Part shown: positions 27,723 through 36,666 of the stretch, one piece after another | How the letters are laid out: each line of letters opens with the position of its first letter | Numbering within the stretch: the stretch's first letter is position 1 | Source: Streptomyces griseosporeus | GTDB taxonomy: Bacteria > Actinomycetota > Actinomycetes > Streptomycetales > Streptomycetaceae | Length of the DNA: 64,000 nt | Direction: 5' to 3' | Assembly: GCF_014656055.1 (NCBI RefSeq) | Contig: NZ_BNBR01000001.1 | Location: 310,001 to 374,000, forward strand | Notes under the pieces: generated by a model | The model's input: only the letters and a program-made list of their open reading frames with translations | Database searches by the model: none | Told to the model about the DNA's origin: nothing | Program-made: the position numbers and the translations under genes

Positions 27723-28712
27723 ATGGCGTATCAGGCAGTGACGCGGGCGTTCGTGGAAGGGGATCCGCTCGACCAGGCGGGAGGTCCCCTCGACGTCCGT
27801 GTGGTGGTGGCGGGTATCCGGGCGGAGGCCAAGGACGGGTACCTCTTTGAGGAGGTGCCCTGGGACCGCTTCCCGGAGGGCGGCAGCGTTCGGGAATCCA
27901 TGGAGCGGCTGCTCTCGGGCGAGGCCGTCCGCACTTCCCTCGCCAGGCTCGTCGGCCTGTGCGCCAACGACATGAGGGCCGCAGTGGCCCTGGCGGTGCC
28001 CTTCCTGATCCGGATCGGTACCGACCCGGAGGCCGACCACCGTGCCGAAGCCATCGCGGTGACCGCGGAAGCGGCGCGCATGCAGCACCAGGGTGTGTGC
28101 ACGCGTGCCGACATGCTCCGGTTCCGAGGCGACGACGAATGGTTCTTCGAGGTCACTGGCTACGTGCAGAACTGGTCCGTGCAGGCAGCCCGCGACGCGA
28201 TCGCCGCGGACAGCGATCTCCTCCTGCCCCTGCTCGACGACCCCGACCCCGAGGTGCGCATCGCCGCCGCGTATGCGCTGGCGGCCGCCTCCACCCGGGA
28301 GGAGAACATCCTCCGTGGGTTCCATGCCCGCCTGCTCGCCGAGCACGAACCGGCCGTACGCGCGGGTCTGGTCCTGGCGATAGCGCAACTGGCCCTGGCG
28401 CACCAGGATGCGCGGACGGTGGTGTGGATGCGGTCCTGTTGGTCCGATGCGGCACGGCCGCCCGAGGTGCGGGTGAGCGCGGCGCTGGGGTGGATGTGTC
28501 TCACCGATCTGCCGGTCTCTGACGAACTTCGCGCCCTGCTCGACGAGTTCGCCACCGACGAGATGGCCCGGCTGATGGCGCCGCTGCCCTGGATGCGTGC
28601 GGCCGAGGACACCGGCAGCGACGGCCTGCGCCGCTGTCTGCGGATCATGCTGCACCCCGGAACCCCCGGTGCCCCTTGCCCCGCGGACCACTGGGACGAT
28701 CCGTGGTCATGA
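27723..28712 (+). CDS. HEAT-repeat-like protein
   Basis: A 329-residue helical protein. Repeats of paired helices are visible from DPDPEVRIAAAYALAAA (about 180) through HEPAVRAGLVLAIAQLAL and PPEVRVSAALGWMCL. The N-terminal part is also helical. HEAT-type scaffolds in this setting often accompany immunity or toxin genes, but no partner is proven. GAGGGACGG supports the ATG at 27723. A frameshifted gene follows about 80 bp downstream on the same strand. Confidence 0.75.
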   Translation: MAYQAVTRAFVEGDPLDQAGGPLDVRVVVAGIRAEAKDGYLFEEVPWDRFPEGGSVRESMERLLSGEAVRTSLARLVGLCANDMRAAVALAVPFLIRIGTDPEADHRAEAIAVTAEAARMQHQGVCTRADMLRFRGDDEWFFEVTGYVQNWSVQAARDAIAADSDLLLPLLDDPDPEVRIAAAYALAAASTREENILRGFHARLLAEHEPAVRAGLVLAIAQLALAHQDARTVVWMRSCWSDAARPPEVRVSAALGWMCLTDLPVSDELRALLDEFATDEMARLMAPLPWMRAAEDTGSDGLRRCLRIMLHPGTPGAPCPADHWDDPWS

Positions 28713-28793
28713 CCGTTGGGACAGGGAATCGAACAAGCCCGCACCCGGGCTTGTCGTACCGCGTCGGCAACCACTGCCTCTCTCGGAGTCCTC

Positions 28794-29974
28794 GTGCCGC
28801 AGACTACTCGACTGGTGACCACGATCGCCGCCCCTGTGGCGTTTTCCGAAGTCGAAGGCCTTCCGTGTCTGGAGGGGCGGGCCGCAGCGCGGAGGCTCGT
28901 ACAGCGCGGGGACACCGAGCTGATCGTGCAGCGCCTCGACCCGTCGGCGAAGGATCCAGTCGTCCGGTTTCCGGCTCCCTGGCCACGCCGGTTCGGCGGG
29001 GACGCGGTGTCGCCCGCCGGCGATGTGGCCGTCTTCGCCGGCCCGCACGCGCTGCAGGCCGTCGACCGGTCGGGGAGTGTGTGCGGTGGGAACTGCGGCA
29101 CCGCTGCTGGGCAGGCTGCGCGGGTCATGAAAGCGTCGCCGAGTATGCGGATGATCGTCGCCACCGCCGGTACCTGAACAGCGGCTCGGCCGCCTTCTCC
29201 GCGGACGGGGCACTCGTATGGGCTCACATTTGCGGCCCCCTGGCACACGAGGCACCCATCCCCGGCCGCTACACCGAGGAGTGGCTGGTTATCGACGCCG
29301 GCAGCGGCACGGTCCTCGCGCGTGCCCGCACCCACACGGCAGCCGCGGGATCCCACCATGTTCCGCACCCGGACCCCGGCCAGATGGGCCTGAGCATCGG
29401 CGAAGGCCAGGACGGGTCGCCGGCGCGGTGGGGCCGGTGGGACGGTCAGGCGCTGTCCCTCGACAGGTTCGGTGATGAGGACCGCGTGCTGCTGGCGGCC
29501 AGCCCCAGTGGACAGCGTCTGCTCACCGTCACCCACGACCAGGACACCCTTGCTCTGCACCGGAGTGCGGACGGCGCGGTTGAAGCCGAGCTGAGTGCAG
29601 TCTTGATCCCTCGGCATCCCGCTCTGGAGGCCGACGACTTCGAATCCTTCGTGGACGAGGAGTCAGCGGCGTTCTTCGACTACGAGGGCGGCTTCGTCGA
29701 CGAGGGGACCGCCGTGATCGGGACGGTCGAGAGCGACGAGGACTACGGCACGGGCAGACACTGGCTCGTCGACACGGCCCCTCTGCGGCTGGCCGAGCAG
29801 CTCGTCTATCCCTTCGAGGTGTCCGGTCCGCCGAAGGCGCTCGGCGACGGCACGTGGTACACGCTGTGCGACGCCGAGAACGCCCTCCACCTTTGGACCC
29901 TCACAGGAGGGGCAGAGCGTCGCCCCCGAGCAGTTGCCAACCGGAACCCGAAAGTCCGAACTGCGTGCCGGTGA
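28794..29974 (+). pseudogene. Beta-propeller-like hypothetical gene, frameshifted
   Basis: Two overlapping frames give one protein of about 390 residues: QTTRLVTTIAAPVAFSEVEG up to HALQAVDRSGSV, then RWELRHRCW, SAAFSADGALVWAHICG, EWLVIDAGSGTVLARA and HWLVDTAPLRLAEQLVYPF. The strand-turn pattern suggests a beta propeller. The frame changes at a GTGTGTG run (29077-29083), where loss of one GT would restore a single frame. This may be a true inactivation, a slippage-prone switch or a sequence error. The last 74 bp overlap the FG-GAP gene on the other strand. Confidence 0.65.
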
Positions 29975-31340
29975 AGATCTTGCTGCCGGTACCGGTGGGC
30001 CGGGTCGTACCCCCAGGCAGGATCCAGGCGGCGCCGGCGTAGTTGTTCTCGCCATGCCCCGTGACGAGGAGGTCGACCCGTCCGTCGCGGTTGACGTCCC
30101 CTGCGGACAGGGTGGTGCCGAAGGCGTCGTCGACCTCGCTGGAGCCCGGCACCCCGCTGGTCTCCTGGCTGTACGAAGCCGAGTTGGCACCGGGGACTCC
30201 TGACCGGGTGCCGGGGATGAAGGTCACCATGCCGGCCCCCGCAACGGTGCCCAGCTTCTCCCCGGGGGAGCCGACGACGATGTCGCCGACGCCGTCCCGG
30301 TTGAAGTCCGCGACCACCACGGACCCACCGAACTTGTCGCCCGCTTCTCCCGCTCCCGGCACGCCCGGGCTGTCCTGCGACAGCGTGACGGGGGTGGCGT
30401 CGGTGGGCACGCCGTTGGCACTGCCGTACCAGATGAGGATGCGCCCGCCCCTCTCCCCGTCCACGCCACGCTGCGCAGGCTCGTCGGGGTCGCCCGCGAC
30501 GATGTCGCCGTAGCCGTCGCCGTTGACGTCGCCGACCGTGGCGACCAGGGCGTCACCCCGGTCGAGGGACTCGCCGAAGCCGCCGGCATTCTCGGGGTTC
30601 ACATGGACGAGGCCGCCCGTGTGTCCTCCCGCGCGTCCTGTGACGGCGACCGTGTCGGCGAGTCCGTCCCGGTCGACGTCTCCTGCCGTGACCGAGCTGA
30701 ACCACCCGACGTATGCGGGGGCGGAGGGGGCGGGAAGAGAGGATCGGGTGAAGGTGCCGCGGAAGGTCCTGGTGTCGTTCCAAGCGCCCACCGTGACCGA
30801 GCTCGTCGCCGAGGATCCCTTGCCCACCGCGGCCACGTCCCGGCCGACGCGGTCGAACGACAGGCCCCCGGAGATCGGCAGCGTACGGCCGGAGGTCAGC
30901 CCCGACCTGCTGCCCCAGAGAATCGTCACCATGCCCTTGTCGGCGCCCTCCGCGAGGTCCTCGTACGGCGCGCCGACGACCAGGTCGGCGTAGCCGTCCC
31001 GGTCCAGGTCGGCCGAGGCGGTCGAGGCACCGAAGTAGTCGCCGCGCTCGGCGGCGCCGGGCACGCCGGGAGAGTTCTGGGTGATGACGGCGCGGGAGGC
31101 GGCGGAGAGCCCGGACGGGGACCCGTACAGGACAATGACCGCCCCCGCGTCCTCCTGCCCGGCCACATCGGCTCCCGGCACCCGCAGTACGACGTCCCGG
31201 TAGCCGTCCCCGTTGAAGTCCGCCGGTACGGTGTCGCCCGCCGCGTGCGCGACCGTCGCCGGCAGATTCCCGAGCAGTCCGGCCAGCAGCACGGCGGCGA
31301 TCTGCCAACGTCTGCTCCTGGCAGCGCTGTTCATGGTCAT
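29901..31340 (-). CDS. Secreted FG-GAP/VCBS repeat protein
   Basis: A 479-residue exported protein. Signal peptide AAVLLAGLLGNLPATVAHAA is followed by integrin-alpha-like FG-GAP repeats with calcium loops: ADFNGDGYRDVV, ADLDRDGYADLV, GDVDRDGLADTV, GDVNGDGYGDIV, ADFNRDGVGDIV and GDVNRDGRVDLL. These build a seven-bladed propeller that binds calcium. It is probably an extracellular adhesion or matrix protein. GGGAGG lies ahead of the ATG at 31340. No fused catalytic domain is visible. Confidence 0.92.
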   Translation of the reverse strand: MTMNSAARSRRWQIAAVLLAGLLGNLPATVAHAAGDTVPADFNGDGYRDVVLRVPGADVAGQEDAGAVIVLYGSPSGLSAASRAVITQNSPGVPGAAERGDYFGASTASADLDRDGYADLVVGAPYEDLAEGADKGMVTILWGSRSGLTSGRTLPISGGLSFDRVGRDVAAVGKGSSATSSVTVGAWNDTRTFRGTFTRSSLPAPSAPAYVGWFSSVTAGDVDRDGLADTVAVTGRAGGHTGGLVHVNPENAGGFGESLDRGDALVATVGDVNGDGYGDIVAGDPDEPAQRGVDGERGGRILIWYGSANGVPTDATPVTLSQDSPGVPGAGEAGDKFGGSVVVADFNRDGVGDIVVGSPGEKLGTVAGAGMVTFIPGTRSGVPGANSASYSQETSGVPGSSEVDDAFGTTLSAGDVNRDGRVDLLVTGHGENNYAGAAWILPGGTTRPTGTGSKIFTGTQFGLSGSGWQLLGGDALPLL

Positions 31341-31453
31341 GAGCCCCTCCCACCCCACACCTGACGAAGATCTGCGGATTCTACGGTGGAGGCCGGCGGG
31401 CCCAGCGAGGTGCACGGCGAGTTGTCTTCATGGGCCGTGACGTGCGGCAACCT

Positions 31454-32059
31454 CTAAGCCCTCAGGGGCGAGGCGGCCCTGGCGGCCTGCTCGATCTTCG
31501 CGCAGTACGCCGCACGGGCTTCCTCGTCGATCTGCTCCTCGTATTCGGGGCGCAACCCGGTCCGGCCGTCGAGGCCCTCCCGCAGGATGTCGGCGTGCCC
31601 GGCATGCCGGATGGTCTCGCCGAGGACGTGGACCAGGATGGCGAACAGGTTCGCGTTGGGAGAGGGCTGCGGCCACCACGGCACGTGGCCGGGGGCGTCA
31701 AGGGGAAGCTCGTTGATCGTCGCGTCCGAGTGTTCCCACGTGCGCCGGTAGAACCCGACAATCTGCTCGCGGGTCTCGTCCTCGCTCGCCCACAGATCGC
31801 TGCCGTCGTGGTCCTGCCACCGGGGCAACGGTTCAGGGGACGGGCGGTCGAAGACCTCGCCGAAGTACCTGGCCTCGACGGTGGCCACGTGTTTGACCAG
31901 CCCGAGGAGGTTGGTCCCGGTCGCCGTCAAAGGTCTACGGGCGTCGTATTCGGACAAGCCGTCGAGCTTCCAGAGCAGCGCCTCGCGGTCCCGCCGCAGT
32001 CTCCCGTGCAGGTTTTCCTTCGCGAAATCGTCGATGATCATGCGGAATGAGCTTGCCAT
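31454..32059 (-). CDS. DinB/DUF664-family protein
   Basis: A 201-residue four-helix protein of the DinB-like superfamily, often metal-binding thiol-dependent transferases. The histidines expected for the metal site appear in GLVKHVATVEARYFG and in GETIRHAGHADILREGLDG. Length is usual for the family. The upstream ribosome site is weak, and ATG codons at 32059 or 32041 could be used. Confidence 0.8.
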   Translation of the reverse strand: MASSFRMIIDDFAKENLHGRLRRDREALLWKLDGLSEYDARRPLTATGTNLLGLVKHVATVEARYFGEVFDRPSPEPLPRWQDHDGSDLWASEDETREQIVGFYRRTWEHSDATINELPLDAPGHVPWWPQPSPNANLFAILVHVLGETIRHAGHADILREGLDGRTGLRPEYEEQIDEEARAAYCAKIEQAARAASPLRA

Positions 32060-32163
32060 GGGCTGCTCGTGCTCTCAAGGGAAAGCAGCAGATCAAGGCG
32101 GCCGACGCGGCCCCGGCCCCGGCAGCCGTCCCGCTGCGGGCTTGCGCCGGCTGCGCGCCCCGG

Positions 32164-32183
32164 AGGCGGCGGGTCTGCCGCCT
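32164..32183 (-). terminator. Hairpin downstream of metallopeptidase gene
   Basis: AGGCGGC and GCCGCCT form a perfect 7-bp stem with a 6-base loop, about 65 bp after the peptidase stop on the minus strand, just beyond the tandem repeats. Confidence 0.5.
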
Positions 32184-32185
32184 GC

Positions 32186-32262
32186 GGGGCGTCGAACGTC
32201 AGGAGACGCCGGGGCGTCGCACGTCAGGAGACGCCGGGGCGTCGCACGTCAGGAGACACCCG
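32186..32262. repeat. Three 25-bp tandem repeats spanning a stop codon
   Basis: ACGTCAGGAGAC recurs at 32196, 32221 and 32246 with a period of exactly 25 bp. The copy at 32246 contains the stop codon (32249-32251) of the minus-strand peptidase; the others are downstream of it. Confidence 0.9.
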
Positions 32263-33295
32263 GAATCTGCCGGGCCTGGAACGCGGCGCGGACCGCGTCC
32301 GCCGCGCTCTTGCCGTACATCTTCTGCGCCGTGGCGACCGTCGTGTTCGCGGCCGCCGCGAAGCTGGTGTCGGGGGCGAAGCCGAACTGGGCGTTCACGA
32401 TAATCCGGTCGGCGACGCGCGGGCCGAGGGCGGTGCGGATGTCGAACAGGGCACGGGACCAGATCTCGCCGTCCGCGTGGACCTCGCCGACCCGGTCCGC
32501 GTACGTCTTGTCGGAGTCGATCCGGCGCAGACAGTGCGGGGCGTCGCTGTAGGTGACGGAGTCCCAGTCGGCGACGCAGGCGACGTCGGTCTTCACCGGC
32601 CAGCCGTAGCGTGCGGCGGCGTGCTGGCCGACGGCGACGGCGAGATAGTCACCGAAGGCCTCGCCGATGGAGCCGGCCTCCAGGGAGGTGCCGAAGCCGG
32701 GCACCTGGGCGTTGTGCACGGCGTGACCGTACTCGTGCACGACGACCTCGGCGTCCTCCGCGTCGTCCACACCGCCCTTGCCGAAGCGGATCTCCGCCTT
32801 CTTGTCGGTGAAGAAGGAGTTGTCGGCGCCCCACTGGTTGATACGGACCGGCTGGACCCGGTCGTTGGCGCCGGGCAGTTCGCTGCCGAAGCCGAGCCCC
32901 TGCAGGTACTCCTGTGCCTCGTTGACCCAGAAGTACGCCATGACCTGCTCGAACTGGTCGTCGTGCCGGTTGTACGAGGTGGCGTCGGCGAGCCGCGCTG
33001 AGGCGCCGGTGTCGGAGCGGACCGAGACCCACCGGCCGGAGAGGCCGCCGCTGCCGTCGAGGTTGCGCAGCGCGACAGTGGCGTAGGCGGTGGCCGGAAC
33101 CGCGTCGGCGGAGTCCTTGGCGTCGGTGAGGGTCTGGTCGCCCGACGACTGGACGGGGTTGACCATGAAGACGCGGGCCTGCGGGCCGACGGCGACGGGG
33201 GTGGTTCCCGTGGCAGAGGCAGAGGCGCCCGTCGTCAGCACGGCCACGGTGGCGATGGCCCCGGCGAGCAGACCGCGGGGTGTGCGGTGAGCCAT
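32249..33295 (-). CDS. Secreted zinc metallopeptidase (M4/M36-like)
   Basis: A 348-residue exported protease. A signal peptide (residues 1-28, ending ASA) is followed by a pro-like strand region and the zinc motif VVHEYGHAVH near residue 188. The third ligand is probably the glutamate of GEAFGDYLA about 25 residues later. HExxH plus a downstream GExxxDxxA helix fits the fungalysin/thermolysin group, but the protein is short for M36. GGAAGGACG supports the ATG. Its last codons and stop lie in a 25-bp tandem repeat. Confidence 0.82.
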   Translation of the reverse strand: MAHRTPRGLLAGAIATVAVLTTGASASATGTTPVAVGPQARVFMVNPVQSSGDQTLTDAKDSADAVPATAYATVALRNLDGSGGLSGRWVSVRSDTGASARLADATSYNRHDDQFEQVMAYFWVNEAQEYLQGLGFGSELPGANDRVQPVRINQWGADNSFFTDKKAEIRFGKGGVDDAEDAEVVVHEYGHAVHNAQVPGFGTSLEAGSIGEAFGDYLAVAVGQHAAARYGWPVKTDVACVADWDSVTYSDAPHCLRRIDSDKTYADRVGEVHADGEIWSRALFDIRTALGPRVADRIIVNAQFGFAPDTSFAAAANTTVATAQKMYGKSAADAVRAAFQARQIPGVS

Positions 33296-33430
33296 GTACG
33301 TCCTTCCGTTGCGGATGGCGTGAGTGCGGTGGTGCGGTGTGGGCGCGATCTTCGCGCACCGCCGGGCTTTTGAACAGGTGCATGACTGCAGCCCGCCTGA
33401 TCCCTGTGCCCAGGCGGAGGCGTTGCCGTA

Positions 33431-34351
33431 TCAGCGGGCCCTCACCGGATCCGGAACGGTCTGCGTCTGCTCGGTGGTGCCGTCGCCGAACGCCTGCAGC
33501 AGGTGTTGTACGGCCGGGGAGGGCGGACCGCTGGGGAAGGCGAGCGAGGTGGTGACGGTCAGACCGGTGAGCTTGCGGAAGACGACCCCGGGCGCCGGGG
33601 GAAGTCCCGACACCTCGTAGAAGACGGTCCATGAGGGTGGGCCGACGCCGATTTCCGCGAGGGTCGCCTGGAGGCTGGTGAAGGGGGGAGCGGGCGGCGG
33701 CTCGGCACCCGCCGCCCGCAGCGCGTGCGTGATCAGGGCGTGGAACGGCGGATTGTGCTCGTGCGGCGCGAGCCGCAGCGGCAGGGCGGCGAGCTGCTCC
33801 AGGCGCAGCTGCGGTTCGTCCGCCAGGGGGTGGACAGCGGGCAGTGCGGCGTTCAGCGGGTCGGTCCACACGGGGACCGTGTCCAGGCCCGCGGCCTGAC
33901 CGGGAGGCAGGGCGCGTACGAGTACGGCGTCCAGGACGCCCGCGCGGACGGCCGCGAGCCGCTCCGCAGGCGGGAGCTTCGCGAGCCGTACCCGCATGCG
34001 CGGCGCGAGAGCAGCGAAGGCGGTCAGGGCGCGGTAGATCCGGTCCCCGGGGACCTGGACGGTGCCGAGCCGCAGGACGCCTTCCGTGCCGGCGCGGATG
34101 CCGGCGGCCACCTCGCGGGCACGGTCGGCCGCGGCGAGGACAGCGCGGGCCTCCGGCAGCAGGCGCTCCCCGGCGGCCGACAGGCGCACCCGCCGGGACG
34201 AGCGGTCGAACAGCACGACTCCGAGGGCCCGTTCGAGGACGCGGATCTGCTGACTGACCGCGGACTGCACGATGTTCAGCCGCTCGGCCGCCCTGCCGAA
34301 GCCCCGCTCCTCGGCCACCACCACGAAGTACCGCAACTGCCGTAGCTCCAT
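33431..34351 (-). CDS. LysR-family transcriptional regulator
   Basis: A 306-residue regulator. The HTH is ELRQLRYFVVVAEERGFGRA and QSAVSQQIRVLERALG within residues 1-50; the effector domain follows. The ATG at 34351 is supported by GGGGAGGGG and matches the family start, so the longer frame is ignored. It diverges from a cupin gene, its probable target, and a palindrome lies between them. Confidence 0.92.
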   Translation of the reverse strand: MELRQLRYFVVVAEERGFGRAAERLNIVQSAVSQQIRVLERALGVVLFDRSSRRVRLSAAGERLLPEARAVLAAADRAREVAAGIRAGTEGVLRLGTVQVPGDRIYRALTAFAALAPRMRVRLAKLPPAERLAAVRAGVLDAVLVRALPPGQAAGLDTVPVWTDPLNAALPAVHPLADEPQLRLEQLAALPLRLAPHEHNPPFHALITHALRAAGAEPPPAPPFTSLQATLAEIGVGPPSWTVFYEVSGLPPAPGVVFRKLTGLTVTTSLAFPSGPPSPAVQHLLQAFGDGTTEQTQTVPDPVRAR

Positions 34352-34478
34352 CCGCTGTTCCCCTCCCCCGTCGCCTTCCGTGGCCCGAGCCACGGCGACA
34401 CGGAGTCCTGTACCGGACCGCGAGCGCCCTTCCCCCGCATCCCGCTGCGCCCCGGACGCCGTTCATCACGATCGCTGA

Positions 34479-34491
34479 TCGCTGCCAGCGA
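34479..34491. promoter_or_regulatory. Palindrome TCGCTG-C-CAGCGA in LysR/cupin gap
   Basis: A perfect 6-bp inverted repeat around one base, preceded by another TCGCTG. Related CAGCGA elements recur closer to the cupin start. It is a likely LysR binding region. Confidence 0.5.
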
Positions 34492-34598
34492 CAACTGCTT
34501 CTGGTTCGCCCGGTGTTCCCGTGCTCGAATCATCAAGGCAGCGCAAACAGCGATAAGGCGATAGACAGCGAGAAGCCGGCGACGAGAACGGAGCACCG

Positions 34599-35093
34599 AT
34601 GTCCACGCACAGCTCGGGAACGGCCCTGGTCGTACCCCCACACGACGCCGAGGTCGTCCCCCTGGCCGGTGCCGGCGCCTTCCGGCTCCTCGCCGACGGC
34701 ACCGCCGCGGACGGCGGGTTCGGCGTGAACCGGCTCTCGCTGGAGACGGGTGCGGACGGGGCTCGGCCGCACTATCACGCGCGGTCCTCCGAAATGTTCT
34801 ACGTACTGGGCGGCACGGCGTTCTTCCTCCTCGGCGGGCGGCTGGTGACGGTGGACGCGGGCGGTCTCGTGGTGGTCCCGCCGGGGCTGCCGCACGCCTT
34901 CGGCGCCGCCCCGGCCGCGACGGCGGATCTGCTGGTGGTGGCAGCGCCGGGGAGCGACCGGTTCGACTACTTCCGCCGGCTGGGGCGCATATCCCGCGGT
35001 GAGGAGACGTTCGCGGACCTGCTGCCGGAGCAGGAACGGTACGACGTCCACTTCGTGGACGACACGCTGTGGCGGTCGGTCCGGGCCCGCTGA
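34599..35093 (+). CDS. Cupin-domain protein
   Basis: A 164-residue single-domain cupin. Metal-site motif 1 is PHYHARSSEMFYVLGG (two histidines and a glutamate), near residue 58; motif 2 is VVVPPGLPHAFGA near residue 93. It could be a small dioxygenase, isomerase or ligand-binding protein. It diverges from the LysR gene, which probably controls it. Confidence 0.88.
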   Translation: MSTHSSGTALVVPPHDAEVVPLAGAGAFRLLADGTAADGGFGVNRLSLETGADGARPHYHARSSEMFYVLGGTAFFLLGGRLVTVDAGGLVVVPPGLPHAFGAAPAATADLLVVAAPGSDRFDYFRRLGRISRGEETFADLLPEQERYDVHFVDDTLWRSVRAR

Positions 35094-35153
35094 CGCTAGC
35101 GGGGTGCCTCGGTGCCTCCTCCGCGGCATTCCGCTCGGTGCGGCACCCGCGCC

Positions 35154-36170
35154 CTAACTCCAGGGATCCAGCGCGTGCTTGCCCCGGGTCCGGCCCGCTT
35201 CGAGTTGCCGCAGCACCTCCGGGCCCTCGGCCAGGGGATGCACGTGGGGGGTGCCGGGCGGGTAGACGCCCTGGGCGACGAGGGTGTCGATCTCGGTGAG
35301 CAACGACCGGTAGAGGGCCGGTGCCGCAGCCGCCAGCGCGCCGATGTGCAGGCCTTTGACCTGGATCGGATGGGTGAAGACGAGATCGTGCGTGGTCAGC
35401 GTGGCATCGCCGGAAGCGGCGCCGAACACGACGATGCGTCCGGTGAAGGGTGTGGTGACCGACAGGCTCGCCTTGAACGTGGCCTGTCCCACTGATTCCA
35501 GGACGAGGTCGACACCGCCTGTCAGGCGTGTGATCTCCTCCGCCAGATCGGGGCGCCGGCTGTCCAGGACGTCGTCGACGCCGAGGGCCTTGACGGTGTC
35601 GTGCTTCGCCGGTGACGCCGTGGCGATCACGCGTGCACCGTAGTGGCGGGCGAGGCGGACAGCGGCCTGCCCCACGCCTCCGGCCGCGGCATGGACGAGG
35701 ACCACCTCACCCGCCTTGATCTCCCCCAACGGCTTCAGTGCCGCCAAGGCGGTGGCCCAGTTCAGCACCAGGCCGAGCGCTTGGGCGTCGCTCCAGCCGG
35801 AGGGCACGGGAAGCACACCCGGGGCGGGCATCGTCATGTACTGCGCGAACGCGCCGGGGCCTGTCCCGACCACGTGGGTACCGAGCGGGAGCGGGCTCTC
35901 GATGTCCGGGTCTACGGCCACGATCTCGCCGGCGGCCTCGAAGCCCGCCACGTAGGGTGCCTGCGGGCCTCCGCCGTAGGTTCCGTGTGTCTGCATGACG
36001 TCGGCGAAGTTGACACCGGCGGCGCCCACGCGGATCAGGTACTCGCCGGGCCCCGGGGCGGGTCGGCGCTGATCGGTCGTCAGGACCAGGTCCCCGGGTC
36101 CCCGGTGCGAGCGCTGGACCAGTGCCCGTACCGTCTGCTCATGGCTGTGCCGCTGCTCGTTGATCTCCAT
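35154..36170 (-). CDS. NADPH:quinone oxidoreductase-type zinc-less MDR protein
   Basis: A 338-residue medium-chain dehydrogenase/reductase. The catalytic-domain N-terminus is GEYLIRVGAAGVNFADVMQT; the nucleotide-binding fold has LVHAAAGGVGQAAVRLA near residue 155. The zinc ligands of alcohol dehydrogenases are not evident, so quinone or enone reduction is likely. The ATG at 36170 is chosen over upstream starts because a MerR-type promoter occupies 36174-36209. It lies directly downstream of, and on the same strand as, a MerR regulator. Confidence 0.9.
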   Translation of the reverse strand: MEINEQRHSHEQTVRALVQRSHRGPGDLVLTTDQRRPAPGPGEYLIRVGAAGVNFADVMQTHGTYGGGPQAPYVAGFEAAGEIVAVDPDIESPLPLGTHVVGTGPGAFAQYMTMPAPGVLPVPSGWSDAQALGLVLNWATALAALKPLGEIKAGEVVLVHAAAGGVGQAAVRLARHYGARVIATASPAKHDTVKALGVDDVLDSRRPDLAEEITRLTGGVDLVLESVGQATFKASLSVTTPFTGRIVVFGAASGDATLTTHDLVFTHPIQVKGLHIGALAAAAPALYRSLLTEIDTLVAQGVYPPGTPHVHPLAEGPEVLRQLEAGRTRGKHALDPWS

Positions 36171-36176
36171 GCAGCG

Positions 36177-36209
36177 AACGTAGGAACCTGACACTTGTGT
36201 GAAGGTCAA
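36177..36209 (-). promoter_or_regulatory. MerR-type promoter with overlong spacer
   Basis: On the minus strand TTGACC and TACGTT are separated by 21 bp, and the spacer holds a dyad (ACCTTCACAC and GTGTCAGGT, 36186-36206). This is the geometry of MerR-activated promoters. The -35 box overlaps the TGA stop codon of the MerR gene. Confidence 0.7.
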
Positions 36210-36592
36210 GTGGCGGCACTTGGCGGTCGGAGAGCCGTACGGCGGGCCTCTCGGAGGTAGGCGTCGAGCGCCGCCTGCTGATCGCTCAGTGCCGCGATGC
36301 GAGCGGCCAGGCGATCGCGGTAGTTCCGCACCTCATGCAGGACCTCCTCGCGCACCGCTTGGGCGCCGGCGTCGGTTCCGTCGGTGAGACCCGGCAGGAC
36401 CTCCCTGATCAACCGCACGGGCAGGCCGGACTCCAGCAGCGAACGGATGAGGAGCACCCGATCGATCGTGGACTGGCAGTAGTCGCGGAACCCGTTGCTG
36501 AAACGGCCGGGGACGATGAGGCCTTCCTCCTCGTAGTGCCGCAACGATCGCGCACTCACGCCGCTGACTTTGGAAGCTTCGCCGATCCTCAT
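36206..36592 (-). CDS. MerR-family transcriptional regulator
   Basis: A 128-residue regulator. The winged HTH is MRIGEASKVSGVSARSLRHY followed by EEEGLIVPGR; a dimerisation helix from about residue 80 follows (VREEVLHEVRNYRDRLAARI). No cysteine cluster for metal or iron-sulfur binding is visible. The ATG at 36592 matches the family N-terminus; the longer frame lacks support. It should activate the oxidoreductase promoter immediately downstream. Confidence 0.9.
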   Translation of the reverse strand: MRIGEASKVSGVSARSLRHYEEEGLIVPGRFSNGFRDYCQSTIDRVLLIRSLLESGLPVRLIREVLPGLTDGTDAGAQAVREEVLHEVRNYRDRLAARIAALSDQQAALDAYLREARRTALRPPSAAT

Positions 36593-36666
36593 ACCACCGG
36601 CCAACGCCCACGAGCGCCGCACTCTTCCGGGAGGTGCGTTCCTGGGTGAGCGCGGCTGGGATCGGA

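Noticed and set aside
32186..32262. Possible attachment site or mobile-element end
   Set aside because: A simple 25-bp tandem repeat; no integrase, transposase or tRNA nearby.
36177..36209. Further copy of the CGTCACC palindrome in front of the quinone oxidoreductase
   Set aside because: The dyad here is ACCTTCACAC/GTGTCAGGT with MerR geometry, not the 7-9-7 layout.
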